The notes below the pieces were generated by a model. The model was not told the origin of the DNA. It saw nothing but the letters and a program-made list of their open reading frames with translations, and made no database searches. DNA of 64,000 nucleotides. Origin: Protostelium mycophagum. Lineage: Eukaryota; Evosea; Variosea; Protosteliida; Protosteliaceae. Every line of letters starts with the position of its first letter. Position 1 is the first letter of the stretch. The stretch covers positions 40,727-104,726 of the forward strand of contig KV920963.1 of NCBI GenBank assembly GCA_002081555.1, in the 5' to 3' direction. Shown here piece by piece: positions 11,106 through 22,203 of the stretch. Made by a program: the position numbers and the translations under genes.

Positions 11106-14100
11106 TTATTTTTTTGAGATCCGCGTCCTTTGTTTAGACTTTATAAATTCCGAGATGGGTGATTGGAAGATGCAAGACTCTAATGTGGAAGTCCATGATG
11201 TGGCGTCCTCCTCATTCTGTGCGCAGATGTAAAAGTCGGTGTGATTTCCTCTGACAACACTGCCATCTTGTCTAATTTTACAGGATTTTATGGCGCTCTG
11301 CCCGGGGTCGTACAAATGAATACAATACCTGTCAAAAATGTCAATTTCAACTTGAAACATTTTGATGTCATCCGAAGTAAGAAAATAAAGCAGGGTTCGA
11401 TCTCCACCCCCGACATGTTTTTCTCACTTTTTCTTGTGGTCTGCTCTTGAGACTTTCAGATTCTCCAGCGGAATGATTCCAGACGGTTCGCTTTGTTGGG
11501 GATTCTTGAAATAATATAATATATTTTGGTCTACAACGAACCACCTCCGTTTCCATGTCTTGATCTGTCCTCCAGCTGTGGGTGTCAATATTCTTCGACT
11601 TATATTCCAAAACATCTGCAAATCAAAAACTCACCTAGTTTACTGAGCCAGCCTTTGCGTTCGGCCATCGCATAAACCGCGCTTTCCATTTTGATCTCGT
11701 CGTTGGCGATCTTATCGTACAAGTTGGACAGCCAAACTTTTGGCAGAGGACCCCCGTTGTTGATGGTCTTTGTGCTATTTATAAATTCCAACTTGGTCAT
11801 CTTCTTCTTAATCTGGACGGAATGCAGATCTGTATTCAACATGATCGTCGCGAAGGCCAAAAGGTACACCGTATCTACAACGATCAGATCCTCGAAATCT
11901 CCCGGAGATTTCACACTCTCACCCGCATTATAAAATATCCCAGAATCGTTGTTGTTGACGAAATATCGCTGGGCGAACTTCTCCATTATCCTGTCAATCT
12001 TCTGTGCTTCTCCAGGGAGTCTGAACCGGTATAAAAATCGCCGTAAAGCGATGTCAAATTCCAAGTGGGTGAAATTCATCATGCCCACGAATGCGTCCAA
12101 AACTTGATGGTTTATCTCTTCACCGATGTAGTCCCCCACCTATGATATCGTGAGTCATATGTCATGAAGTGTACAATGATATCATGGTACTGACCTCCCG
12201 CTTGTCCAAGTCCTGACACGTGAAGAATAACTGTGCGATATCTTGCGGTGTGTTTTTCAACAGTCCTGAGGTGACCAACATGTCAATACCCTGTCATACG
12301 TCAAAACTGACAGCTGTGACATTTCTACAACGAACCTTTTTTGTCTTTCCACTATTGAACATCTGTACACCCGCACTGAAATTAATCTTCTGCTCACCAC
12401 TCAACACTTTAATTGTAGATCGCTGTCTGAAGATATCATCAAAAAAATATCACGATATCCTTACGACGTCTTACCTCTCTCTCATCAATTTGACCAAAAG
12501 ATAATAATCGAATTGGTGGGTTGCGGCCAATGCTTTAATTCTGGGGTCCTCTATGTCTATAAAGTTACCTGTCTTGTCTTCTAAAAATATCTTGGCGCCA
12601 GCATCCAGCAGATCGTGAATGCATCTCGTTTCATTCTTTCTCAATGCCACGATGAGAGGTGTTTGTCCTCTATCATTTTTGGCATTCAACAAATCATCTT
12701 CGACATCATCTCGATGATTCAACAACACCTGCTGAATTTCAGCAAAATCTCATTCTCCGAAACTCCGCGAGATATCACCTTGAGACATCTTGGGGACATG
12801 GAAACGGATGCGTGTAGCGGTGTGTTGCCTTTGATATCTCGAACTCTCATCTCAGCGCCATTCTCCAGGAGCAATCTGACGCATTCAGGTTTGTCCGAAC
12901 AGACAGCCAAGAAGAGGGGTGTGTGGCCCACCAGCTTTATCGGATTAGTTTTCCGTGAAATTTCATGTGAAACGGATCTTTTCGGTCACGTTCGAATTTC
13001 AAATTGAGAAAAGACCGCGCACTCGGAATTTTCTGAATAATTTCTGGGAATTTTCACTCACGTTTGGTGTCTCTAACGGCGAAGCCGGGGACTTGTTCCT
13101 GATGAGATCATCTTCAGACAATCGGATGCTGCCGAGAGTGATCTCGCTTCCATTATCGTCCAAACTGAGACTGCATGGTGAAGACATGCCACCTGACAGA
13201 CTCATCATGTTGCCCAGGGCCTCCAAGACGATGAGAAGGCACTTGGTACTGCCGCTGATGGCGGCTTGATGCAGCGCGGTATTCCCACGCTTGCGCTCAG
13301 CGATGGTGAGGGATGCCCCCTTGTCAATCAAAAATTGTACAGCCATGTCCTAACTTTTCTCAGAATTTTCGTTCATTTCTCGGAATTCACCTGACCGTTG
13401 TGGGCAGCGACAGTGAGGGGGGTCTCCCCGTGTCCATCTACAACATCGACGTCCATATTCCCAGCGGAAAAAACGATTTCCATGGAGGCAACATCGCCTA
13501 AAAATGCTGAATAATGTACAGGATATAATCCGTTGTCATTTGAAATCTTGGTTAGGGCGGGCTTCCACATGATCAACTCTGAAGAACATCATTTTGTGAT
13601 GACCGAAAATAATAATCACCTCGAGAACATTCTTGGTTCCCATTTAGACAACTGACGTGGAGGGGGGTGTCGCCCAACTTGGTTCTTGTAAATGCATCCG
13701 CTGTACAGATTAGATTAAAAATGAATCTTGGTTTTGAGTGTGTTTCTTCTTTAAAAAGGAATGTATAGGATGATACCTCCAGCTTCCATGAGTACTCTTA
13801 TGATCTCTGGTCTATTTAGATGTGCAGCCTTATGTAGAGCCGTAGTCTGGTCTTTGTCCAAAGGTAAATCGATGTATTCTTGATGAGGATCAGAGACGTA
13901 CATATTAAGATATGGTCATCACCCTTATTTTGAGATAATTTCTCCGCCAAGAGGGTTGGGTTATTCTGTATTATTGCATCCAAAATATCGAGCTGGATCT
14001 GCGAAAGTTCTAATGGCTGTCGATGTTAGAATCAACAAACATGGGTGATGAGCACATCTCACTTACCTTGGCATCCACTTTGAAAGAAACAGCAACTGGC

Positions 14101-14120
14101 TCTTCATTAGCCTCTATCAT
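11106..14120 (-). CDS. Ankyrin-repeat / Sec7 / PH domain Arf guanine-nucleotide exchange factor
   Basis: Order from the N-terminus: ankyrin repeats (exons about 13950 down to 12475, with repeated TPL and GHTPL-type helices), a Sec7 domain (about 12330-11650), then a PH domain (about 11640-11108). The Sec7 core contains F-R-L-P-G-E-A-Q, with the Glu finger that displaces Mg and GDP from Arf. The PH domain has GWLSKLG and I-K-T-W-K-R-R-W-F, then G-I-I-P-L-E-N-L, very like cytohesin/ARNO, so it probably binds phosphoinositides at plasma membrane or endosomes. Cytohesins normally carry a coiled coil, not ankyrin repeats, N-terminally, so the architecture is unusual. The 5' end is unsure: ATG 14120 is the first good Met, but exons near 14150-14640 (an open frame starts at 14636) may extend the protein. 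The stop (11106-11108) lies 20 bp from the methyltransferase stop. Confidence 0.8.
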
Positions 14121-15259
14121 CTTGCGCTGGAAGAAATTTCCAGATCGATTACTCTGTTCTGATGTTCTAATGCAGTTAAGAAAATACCATACAGGACCAT
14201 GGCACAGTGATTCTCACCTGCTTTGTTCTAATATATCAAATCTTTTGCGAAGCCGGCGATCACCTTATGCTGACCTCAAAGATCTCGCACGTAACTTTCT
14301 AAATATTTAAAATGTGTGTTTGTCTTCTTCTGAGCAACGGCTGTGGAAGAATGCGTATTTCCTCTGCGAGGAGGTGCAAAAACCTTTAGACAGAAACTGC
14401 TGTTCGAACTGAAAATTCAATCAAATATATGAAAAACAAAACTCCCGCTTGTCAGCGTCGACCTTTCTGCAGCACCAAGTCTCAATGTCTCGACCCTCAA
14501 TCTCCCCCGCCTGCTGCTTCTGGTGTACAGAAGTCGCGCGTAAAATGGTTGCCTTAGAAAACTGTGGTAAATGTCGACAGATGCGCGGCGACAGGTGGAG
14601 TTTAGACAATAAGGTTGGGTCGATTTTGCGAGTCACTCAAAAATATTGTGAATGTGATGGTCTTATAACAATTCTGATACTGCTCAATCGCTCTGCTGTA
14701 ACTTTTATCTACTCACGTGATGTCAGTCTCCGCAATAGAACACCGTGTGAAGAATTGCTCTCTTGCTGCCTTGCTGCCGACGTCGATTGAAATCTGTCCA
14801 CATAGATGTTCATTTGTTATATTCAACAATAGACAAAAGTTTTAGGTTTTAAGATTCAAACTTGCACTTTGAAATTTTGGCGGTTTTGATACTAATGCTC
14901 CTAACGGGCCAAGCACGGTTAAAATTGCGGTTATAACTGTGCGCCGGCTGCTACTAAAAGGCAAAAATCAGAGTGAAATTTGGACAAAATCATGATTTAA
15001 GTTTATCACAAACTTAGGCACGAAAACAGCCTCAACTTATGATTTCACGTGTCTTGGAAACCCAAACGGAGGCAACTGACTATCTTTGTGTGCATGATCG
15101 TGTGGCAAGGCTCACGAAAGGTGTTTCGCAAACACTTCTGACATTTCGGAAGGAAAAACGCATTTTCCATCGCGTCCGAGTCATCCAGCCTCTATCCAAC
15201 CGCAGCGACAGTAATATTGCAACCTAACACAACATCCAAACACTAGAACTGCAGAAGAA
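14121..15259. other. Divergent intergenic region with possible 5' exons
   Basis: 14150-14640 may hold 5' exons of the Arf exchange factor on the minus strand (open frames with plausible AG/GT joins, not resolved). 14640-15259 looks non-coding and must contain both promoters. A small perfect hairpin GTGTTT-CGC-AAACAC sits at 15121-15135. No RNA gene is recognised. Confidence 0.35.
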
Positions 15260-17077
15260 ATGATCTCACTGACAAGATTCACATGGATGCATGGAGGTGA
15301 CAGGGTGCTTCTATGCGGAGAATGGAACAATTGGAGACCAATGGAGATGCAACCAACAGGGCAAAATTTTCAAGTGGATCTCGACCTGAGCGCAGGATGT
15401 AGTTACCTCTATAAGTACACAGTAGATGGAATATGGAAGGAAGACACAAATAGACCCACTGATGATCGTGTTCAGATCAACGGATACAGTGTGATCAACA
15501 ACATCATACATGTAGAAAGAGGTGATCATCAATATGGAGACACATTCTGATCGTGTTCAGAGATGTCACCTGTTGTGAAAAAGGTCTTTGAGGGTCCTGA
15601 ATTAAATCACATCCTCTCTCTGATCCTGCGAACAATAAAGCAAGATAAATCTGGAGAGCCATGGGATCGAGAAGAATGGTCAGTATTGAATGACGAAGAA
15701 TCAAAATCATTGAAATTCTGGATCTCAATCAGGAGTGTCTGCAAACGGTGATAGGATTCACATCCATCACAACAATGTCCATTAACTTTTTCAGATGGAG
15801 GATCGAGGCTGACCATTGTGTGGGCGGCATGAATTTCTGGGACAACTGGCTGATCGGAAAGGCGAGCGCTGTTGGAGCTTTAGACACTGTTAGACATTTA
15901 TTACGCCTCAAGGATGTAGACCCACAGACTTCCGACAGTTACGCCCTTCTCACAGCCGTGAAGGGCGGGCACGTGGAGGTATTTAAATTTTGAATTTTTG
16001 ATCAGAAAAATGGATACGGGACGATCAACTGACACTTGGCAGGTTGTAAAAATGCTTTTGGAAGATGGAAGATGTGACCCCTCTGACAGTGGTGGTGACG
16101 CGCTCATCTTTGCATGTACAAACGGAAACGTCGACATCGTGAAGGTGAGTTTCCACTGAAATTTCGCGGAAATATTGAGGCATTTCAGATGTTATTAGCG
16201 GATGTGCGTTGTGACCCATCTACATACGAAAATGCTGCTTTGATTGCAGCCGCAAGAGGTACAAATTTTTTCATTTTCAAAATAATATTTAAAATACAAA
16301 TTGGCTCGTTGTAGATGATGATTAAATGTTTGACAGCTGGGAACAGCACCATCATCAAGATGTTACTTCAAGACAAAAGGTGAAGTCCAAATATAAGTAT
16401 TCAGAAATTCACTGAAATTTCAGGGTCAACCCCGCACGTCCGAATCACTTGGCGATTTTGGAGGCTTCAAGACTTGGACACAAAGAGATTGTCCAGACAT
16501 TATTATTTGATTCCAGAGTTGACCCGTCAAGCAGGTAGTTTACAAGAAATTTTCATGACAATTTCACTGAATTTTTCAGGTCTAATTACGCTTTGAGACA
16601 AGCCTCACAACACGGTCATTATGAGGTGACATTGTTAATATCATGGCACAAATTATTGACCCGTTGTAGATCGTCGAATCGCTGCTAGGGGATAAGAGGG
16701 TCGATCCCACCGCTTGTGACAATGAATCAATACGTATGGCTGTTGTCAGAGGTCACGTGTTGACTGTCGAAAAATTGTTAAAGGACTCAAGGTAGCGTTG
16801 TAGACCAACTCTATTTTCAACAATTAATATTTTCATTGAAATCAAATTGGGCATGCAAGACTCATAGACCATACTGAAAGTTTATAGAACAGATCCAACA
16901 GCTAAAAATAACCACGCCATTCTAACCGCCATAAGGCTCGGCGATCAACAAGTAACAGACCTTCGTTGTAGATGCAGAACTAACACGTTGTAGATGGTTG
17001 GAATTTTGATGTCGGACAGAAGAGTAAAGGCGAATAAGCCTTGGATTGTCAGAGTGAAGAGGTTGGATGCTGCCTGA
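15260..17077 (+). CDS. CBM48 (AMPK-beta-like) glycogen-binding domain fused to ankyrin repeats
   Basis: Exon 1 (ATG 15260) encodes about 85 residues typical of the CBM48/AMPK1 carbohydrate-binding fold: F-T-W, V-L-L-C-G-E-W-N-N-W, then a Y-K-Y-T-V-D-G-I-W strand and an N-N-I-I end. Splicing at a 39-nt intron (15512-15550, starting GTGATCATC, ending TTCAG) joins it in frame to Glu-Met-Ser-Pro and a helical region, then seven or more ankyrin-like repeats of about 33 residues (A-L-L-T-A-V-K-G-G-H-V-E-V-V-K-M-L-L), each often in its own exon. The end is TGA 17075-17077. CBM48 binds glycogen or starch and ankyrin repeats bind proteins, so it may tether a partner to glucan. Without that intron, two genes would be separated by 12 bp; the in-frame join and matching intron signature favour one gene. 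Two acceptors (16669 and 16993) read CGTTGTAG. Confidence 0.75.
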
Positions 17078-17485
17078 GAACAGAACGGGACATTATTTAT
17101 GAGTGAAAAATAAATTTTTGGGTTTTTATTGGTGTTGGAATTCATCAGCGTGCAGACGTGACCAGTCAACCTGCGTGACACCAAGTTCCGCGCAGTTTAT
17201 GGGTTGAAACGACGGCGGAAGTGTATTAAGAGCATTAAGACAGTGTGAAGGGAACCGGCAGGAATACCAAAACACACCCACACCCTGAGACATCCTCTTG
17301 CGACTTGAAGCTGTGACTCTGCACCGAGTCGAAGGTGTGCATCGCCTCTATATCTGACTGCGCTCCCTGTCTCACCCGACTTCAGCGGCTTTGAGAGGAA
17401 TTTCGTCGATTTTTCAGTAATTTTAAACGGGATTGGTAACCATGGCAATCCACCATCAGACAACCATTTTTTCTCCCTCATTTTC
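17078..17485. promoter_or_regulatory. Intergenic, promoter side of the histidine kinase
   Basis: About 410 bp between tandem genes. It carries an AATAAA (17108-17113) just after the ankyrin gene. The rest should be the histidine kinase promoter. A minus-strand open frame (17197-17652) overlaps the kinase start and shows no domain. Confidence 0.4.
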
Positions 17486-20400
17486 ATGGCGGATCGAAGG
17501 CCAGCGAAGCAACGCCGTTTAGAGGATGACGATAGGCCGAGGAATAATGAGGACGAACAAATGGAGTTATTTCGGGTCCTAGTAGATACATTTCCAAATC
17601 CAATCTTGATCTTCTCGGAAAAAGAAGACAAACTCTCTGTATCATATGCCAACTATCAGTTTCATACTGTCATTGCAAAGAGGGAGCTCATTTATGGCCA
17701 GTCGAGAGAGAAAATTTCTATAGAGAACGAGTCTCGTCATGTCAGCCCCGTAGATGACGATGGAAGGCTGAGCGAAGCTTGGTGGCGAAATGCTTTAATG
17801 ACATCCCACGACGAACAACCTTCCTCTCAAAAATTCTTAATAGTGGGACCACATTCTTATATCTTGATCAAAGCGGACTTCTGCGTTTTGAGGACTTCAA
17901 CTTGTAAATACATTACAGTCAACTGCACAATTTTCCCACACGACTCCCCCATACCACCAGAATTCGACCCTCTGCCAATCGATGTTCAATATTTCAATCA
18001 TCAGACGGTAAGATGAAGCTTGCTTCTAAAGGCTAACATGAATAGGCGATCATCTCGAGTGGCTATCTCGAAATGATAGAGATTGATCAAGAAAAAAGCG
18101 ATGCGAGGATGATACAACTTACAGAGGGTGTTGCACAGACATTTTTCGAATCCAGTAAGCATATGCATCTCCGAACTTATTTTGCAGCTTTGTCAAACGA
18201 TCATCTCTTCGGTTAAGAACCAACTCTCAACTTGTAAACACTGTGTCTCCCACAAAATGATCCACCATCTCATCACGATATCATCCTGAGCACAATTAGC
18301 TGCAGATGCCGTCCGAAACAGATGGTTAATCGAGGAGATGGGACTTCCCGCCGAAAAGATTCAATGGTTTGCCTCTCAATTCAGCCAAATGAACTCTATA
18401 GGCGCCAAGAATCATTTCCAGACTTCGTCTTATTACCCCAGACTAGGTGAAATTTCACAGAGATTTCGATGAGGTTCGGCTGATTTTTCCAGGAAAATTC
18501 AAGGACACAAAAGCTAGTGCCGTATGTGTCGGTTTCGTAGACAAAAAGACGAGGATCATGATGGGAAAAGATTATGTGCCGAATGATGATCATGATGTGA
18601 ACATGATATTCCATTATACAGTGGAGGATCAGCAAGATTCTAATATGGAATCCAAGGGAAAATTCAACACGGATTACAAGATCTTCTTCGAAATGTGCCC
18701 GTGTCCAATGGCCGTCGGTGAGCACAATTTTAAATCAAATTCTTTGCGAAAAAGCACCACTCGATCACATGATGCTTTGTGCCATCACAAAAGGACGATG
18801 AAGAACGTGACCCGACATGGAGGATAAAGACTGACAATTGTAGTGGAAGTCATTGATGACCACACCACCTACTTCCACACAGTGAATAAAGCCCTCTGTA
18901 AACTGTTTCTCTCCAACACCGAAACTCCGGCCGCACCCGACCTCATCTCGGGAAAATCAAGCGGTGAATTTTCATTCAAACGAAATTTCACTGAAATTCC
19001 ACAGAAACATTGGGATATCCCCGCTCTGACGTGGAGAATTGGATCCGACTCATCAATGACAACTGGGACGAGAAGACACAAACGAGTGTTTTTAGAACAC
19101 GAGATGCTGCCATGGCGCGGGAGAACTACTCTGGAATAATGTACGAATGTCACGCAAAGAAGATGGACAAAAATATCTGGATGTTTGTGCAACTCGACAT
19201 CTCCCATTTCCAAGCACAAAAAGGTGGGTTTGAATTTCTGGAAATGGCGGGGTTTCTGAGAGTTGTAGATGAGCTCGAATTATTGGTACAGCAGAGGACG
19301 CAGCAGCTGACCGCTGCATTAGAAGTGAAGAGTCGGTTCTTAGCGACCATGTCTCACGGTATGCGACTTGTTGTAGATGAGAGTTGAATTAATATGTTCA
19401 GAAATCAGGACACCCATCACTGGTGTGGTGGGCACCCTCTCGCAACTCTCAGAACAAAACTTCTCCGAAGATCTGCAAGATATGGTCAGGATCGGCCTTG
19501 TATGTGGAAGACAACTCTTGATGATCACCGATGACGTGTTGGACATCTCCAAGGTGACTTGGATTTTCCTCGAAATTTCATGACGTGACGAACAACAGAT
19601 TGACACCGGACATCTCGTTCTGGAGAATAAGAAGATAATGGTGAATGACATGATGGAAGAATGTCTGGAACAAATATCCTACCAAGCAGAGACCAAAGGC
19701 TTGACCCTCTTATTCAACAATGAACTTCCATATGATCTCCACATCATGTCGGATGAGGTCCGATTGCGGCAGATCTTGACCAACTTGTTGACAAATTCTG
19801 TCAAGGTGGCAATGGTGTTTTCTGAAATTCCCCTGAAATCTCGCAGTTTACGTCCTCCGGGGAGATCGAGCTCAGATCCACGATTGAAGGAGAAGGAGAG
19901 GATACCATCCTGAAATTCACAGTAAAAGACACCGGTATTGGGATACCCCGGGATAATAGGGAGGAGATATATCAATATTTCACCCAGGGAGATTCTTCTA
20001 TTACCAGGAAATACGTGAGTTCTCGGGAACTTCCTCCATTTCGTGGAATTTTACGAGTTTTATTTTTGGTGGATGATGGTACAAATGGGCGGATTTTTTA
20101 TTTTGGCGAATAATACACAACTGTCCTCGTTGTAGATTGATAAATGTCAGGGGGGCACCGGTCTGGGACTTTCTATCTGTCACAGACTCGTCAGGTTGAT
20201 GGGAGGAAATATTTGGTTAGACCAAGAGTATACAGGAGGTTGTTCGTTCTCTTTTACAGTGAAGGCGCTCCTCATTGATGACGAACCACTTAGAACGTCA
20301 TATTCACACATACGCCAGGAATTGAAACAAATGAACGCGGTACGGAATTTTCATCGAAAATTCATCGAAAACAAAATCCACATTCAGAGAAATTTCGCGG

Positions 20401-21243
20401 AAATTTCTCTCACTTTGAACTGACAATTTCAGAAAGAAAGGAAGAGGATTGTTTTTGTGGGCACTTCCCGCCACCATGATATTTACCGGCAGAGGTTTTT
20501 GGACTTAGGTTTCCAAGTGCTGCAATACGACAACATTTCACGACTTTTCGAGGAAAAGGAATGGAATATTCCGGGAACTTTCTACATCATCTCGAGGAGA
20601 CTCGAAACTCCGAAAGAGATCAATAATCTCCGAGACATGTGTCAGAAGACCGGATCACACGTTCACACGACGGGCCCAGGGAGGATTTTGTGTCGGAGCA
20701 AGATCCTATTGCAGATCGACAATTTTTATTTGCGCGGGAAATACGCTGGCAGAATACAAAAGAGGGAGGTCTCCATGTCCATGGAGAAGCCAATAAAAAA
20801 CCTACGCGTGCTCTTGGTGGAGGATAACGAGATGAACCAGGTGATATCTCCACGAAATCTCCACGAAATTTCTGAAATATTCCAGAAAATATTTATGAGG
20901 ATATTGAAAAAGATGGGTACCGACGTGGCACTCGTGGACGATGGCAAGAAAGCATATGAAGAGCTACAAGTCAGAGACTATGATTTGATTTTAATGGATT
21001 GCATGGTGAGTTAAATAGGTTGGATTTCTCTGATCATCACAGATGCCCGTGATGGGAGGCATTGAATCGACACTACACATCAGGAAACTACCAAAGACAC
21101 AGCCCATCATATTAGCTCTGACGGCAGACGCGTTGCCTGACAACAGGAAGGCATGTTTAGAGGCTGGAATGGATGGGGTATTGTTGAAGCCGATCACACA
21201 GAAGGAACTACAAGAAGCGCTCTTTAGTTATTTTCAGAAATGA
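17486..21243 (+). CDS. Hybrid histidine kinase with C-terminal receiver
   Basis: Exons from ATG 17486 encode a basic/acidic start, then PAS-like regions (about 17560-18010, 18060-18400 and 18850-19230). A coiled coil leads to the H-box F-L-A-T-M-S-H-E-I-R-T-P (split by an intron at about 19358-19402), with the phosphoacceptor His. The ATPase domain has an N box [12 protein letters not shown]1 D-T-G-I-G-I (about 19930) and T-G-L-G-L-S-I (about 20158). A degenerate middle region follows, then a receiver: [10 protein letters not shown] (about 20811), the phosphoacceptor Asp in L-I-L-M-D-C-M-M-P-V-M-G-G (split by an intron about 21005-21042), L-T-A-D-A and L-L-K-P (about 21186). No membrane helix is seen, so it is probably cytosolic and senses through PAS domains. 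Such kinases are common in amoebozoans and pass phosphate to a histidine phosphotransfer protein, which is not in this window. Confidence 0.9.
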
Positions 21244-21252
21244 TCGTTTTGC

Positions 21253-21258
21253 AATAAA
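21253..21258 (+). promoter_or_regulatory. Polyadenylation signal AATAAA
   Basis: A perfect AATAAA lies 10 bp after the histidine kinase stop codon. Its position and the compact layout support use as the cleavage signal. Confidence 0.5.
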
Positions 21259-21491
21259 ATCGGTTTGTGATGAACATCATGATTCAAATGACAGATGATT
21301 GTCTCAATTGAACACATTTCATCTTGAATTGGAAATGAAAAGACATTTCTTTCAATGTTGTATAATATATAATATATGTATAATATTCTTTTCACTCGCA
21401 GAACTCCTCCAATTTAGTTGTACCTGTGGGTCGAGTTGATGATAGAATTTTTTCTGTGTTTTCAAGGCCATGTGACAGAGCATGTCGTTGT

Positions 21492-22009
21492 TTATCTACA
21501 CCAGCAGGAAATCCTCTTTGGATAAATCCGTACAATCTTCCACTCTCTCCAAACTCTTTCCTTTGCTTTTTCGATCCTCGTGATTCCCTCTTTGTGAAGT
21601 GTCCAGCGCCTTTTGAAAAAACCCCGCGACAGTACGTGGGAAAAACGGGCTGACCTGCAATTTAATGTCTTTTCACTCCAACCAACTTCTCGACTACTTT
21701 GAATTGTCTTTGCTCTCTTCTTCGTGTAAAATCACTCGCACCAAGGACGAGTGGAGCTTGTCCCACGGAGAGCCTGTCGTCAGATTCTTCAGGACCTCGC
21801 ACATCGCTCTTCTATTTATTTCAGTGGTCTCCCAGAAGGTCCATTGTTTCTGCTGCAAACGCATTTTCTGTCGACATATTTTTAGTAACATACTGTCTAC
21901 AATGAGGTAGATAGACATCACCGCGCGCAGATGCAAACATTTTTCCGATGATTAATTCTCCCACAAGATGAGAAGATGTGAGATCATCAGCTTTTAACAC
22001 TTTCTTCAT
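21492..22009 (-). CDS. Small basic protein, unknown
   Basis: A minus-strand frame opens with ATG at 22009 (MKKVLKADD) or, without a suspiciously short 25-nt intron (about 21895-21919), at ATG 21918 (MSIYLIVD). It continues through a helical stretch with Q-K-Q-W-T-F-W-E and H-S-S-L-V-R-V. A 44-nt intron with donor GTAGTC and acceptor TTGCAG follows. The last exon is strongly basic (R-R-W-T-L-H-K-E-G-I and K-A-K-E-R-V-W-R-E-W-K) and ends TAA 21492-21494. No family is recognised. The basic, Trp-rich end could bind nucleic acid or be mitochondrial-ribosomal, but this is a guess. It faces the protease gene head to head. Confidence 0.4.
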
Positions 22010-22203
22010 TCTGACTCAGCACAGTTTTCGTCCTTACTCTCTCATTGTACGTGCAATGCTTTGACATTTTTTCCCTGTCAAATACACATACTCTCACGAA
22101 GAGGCAGAGTATCCCGATATTAAAAGACTTGACGGTGCTTGTCATCACGATCTTCATCAACTGATGCAGACAGAACAAAAGAGGAGAGGTCACCAAGGGT
22201 TAT

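Noticed and set aside
15563-15751. Start of a separate ankyrin gene at ATG 15563
   Set aside because: A 39-nt intron with the local signature joins it in frame to CBM48. A 12-bp gap between two genes seems less likely, though not excluded.
17486-21243. Recent bacterial origin of the histidine kinase
   Set aside because: It has many local-type introns and is a known amoebozoan class; nothing indicates recent transfer.
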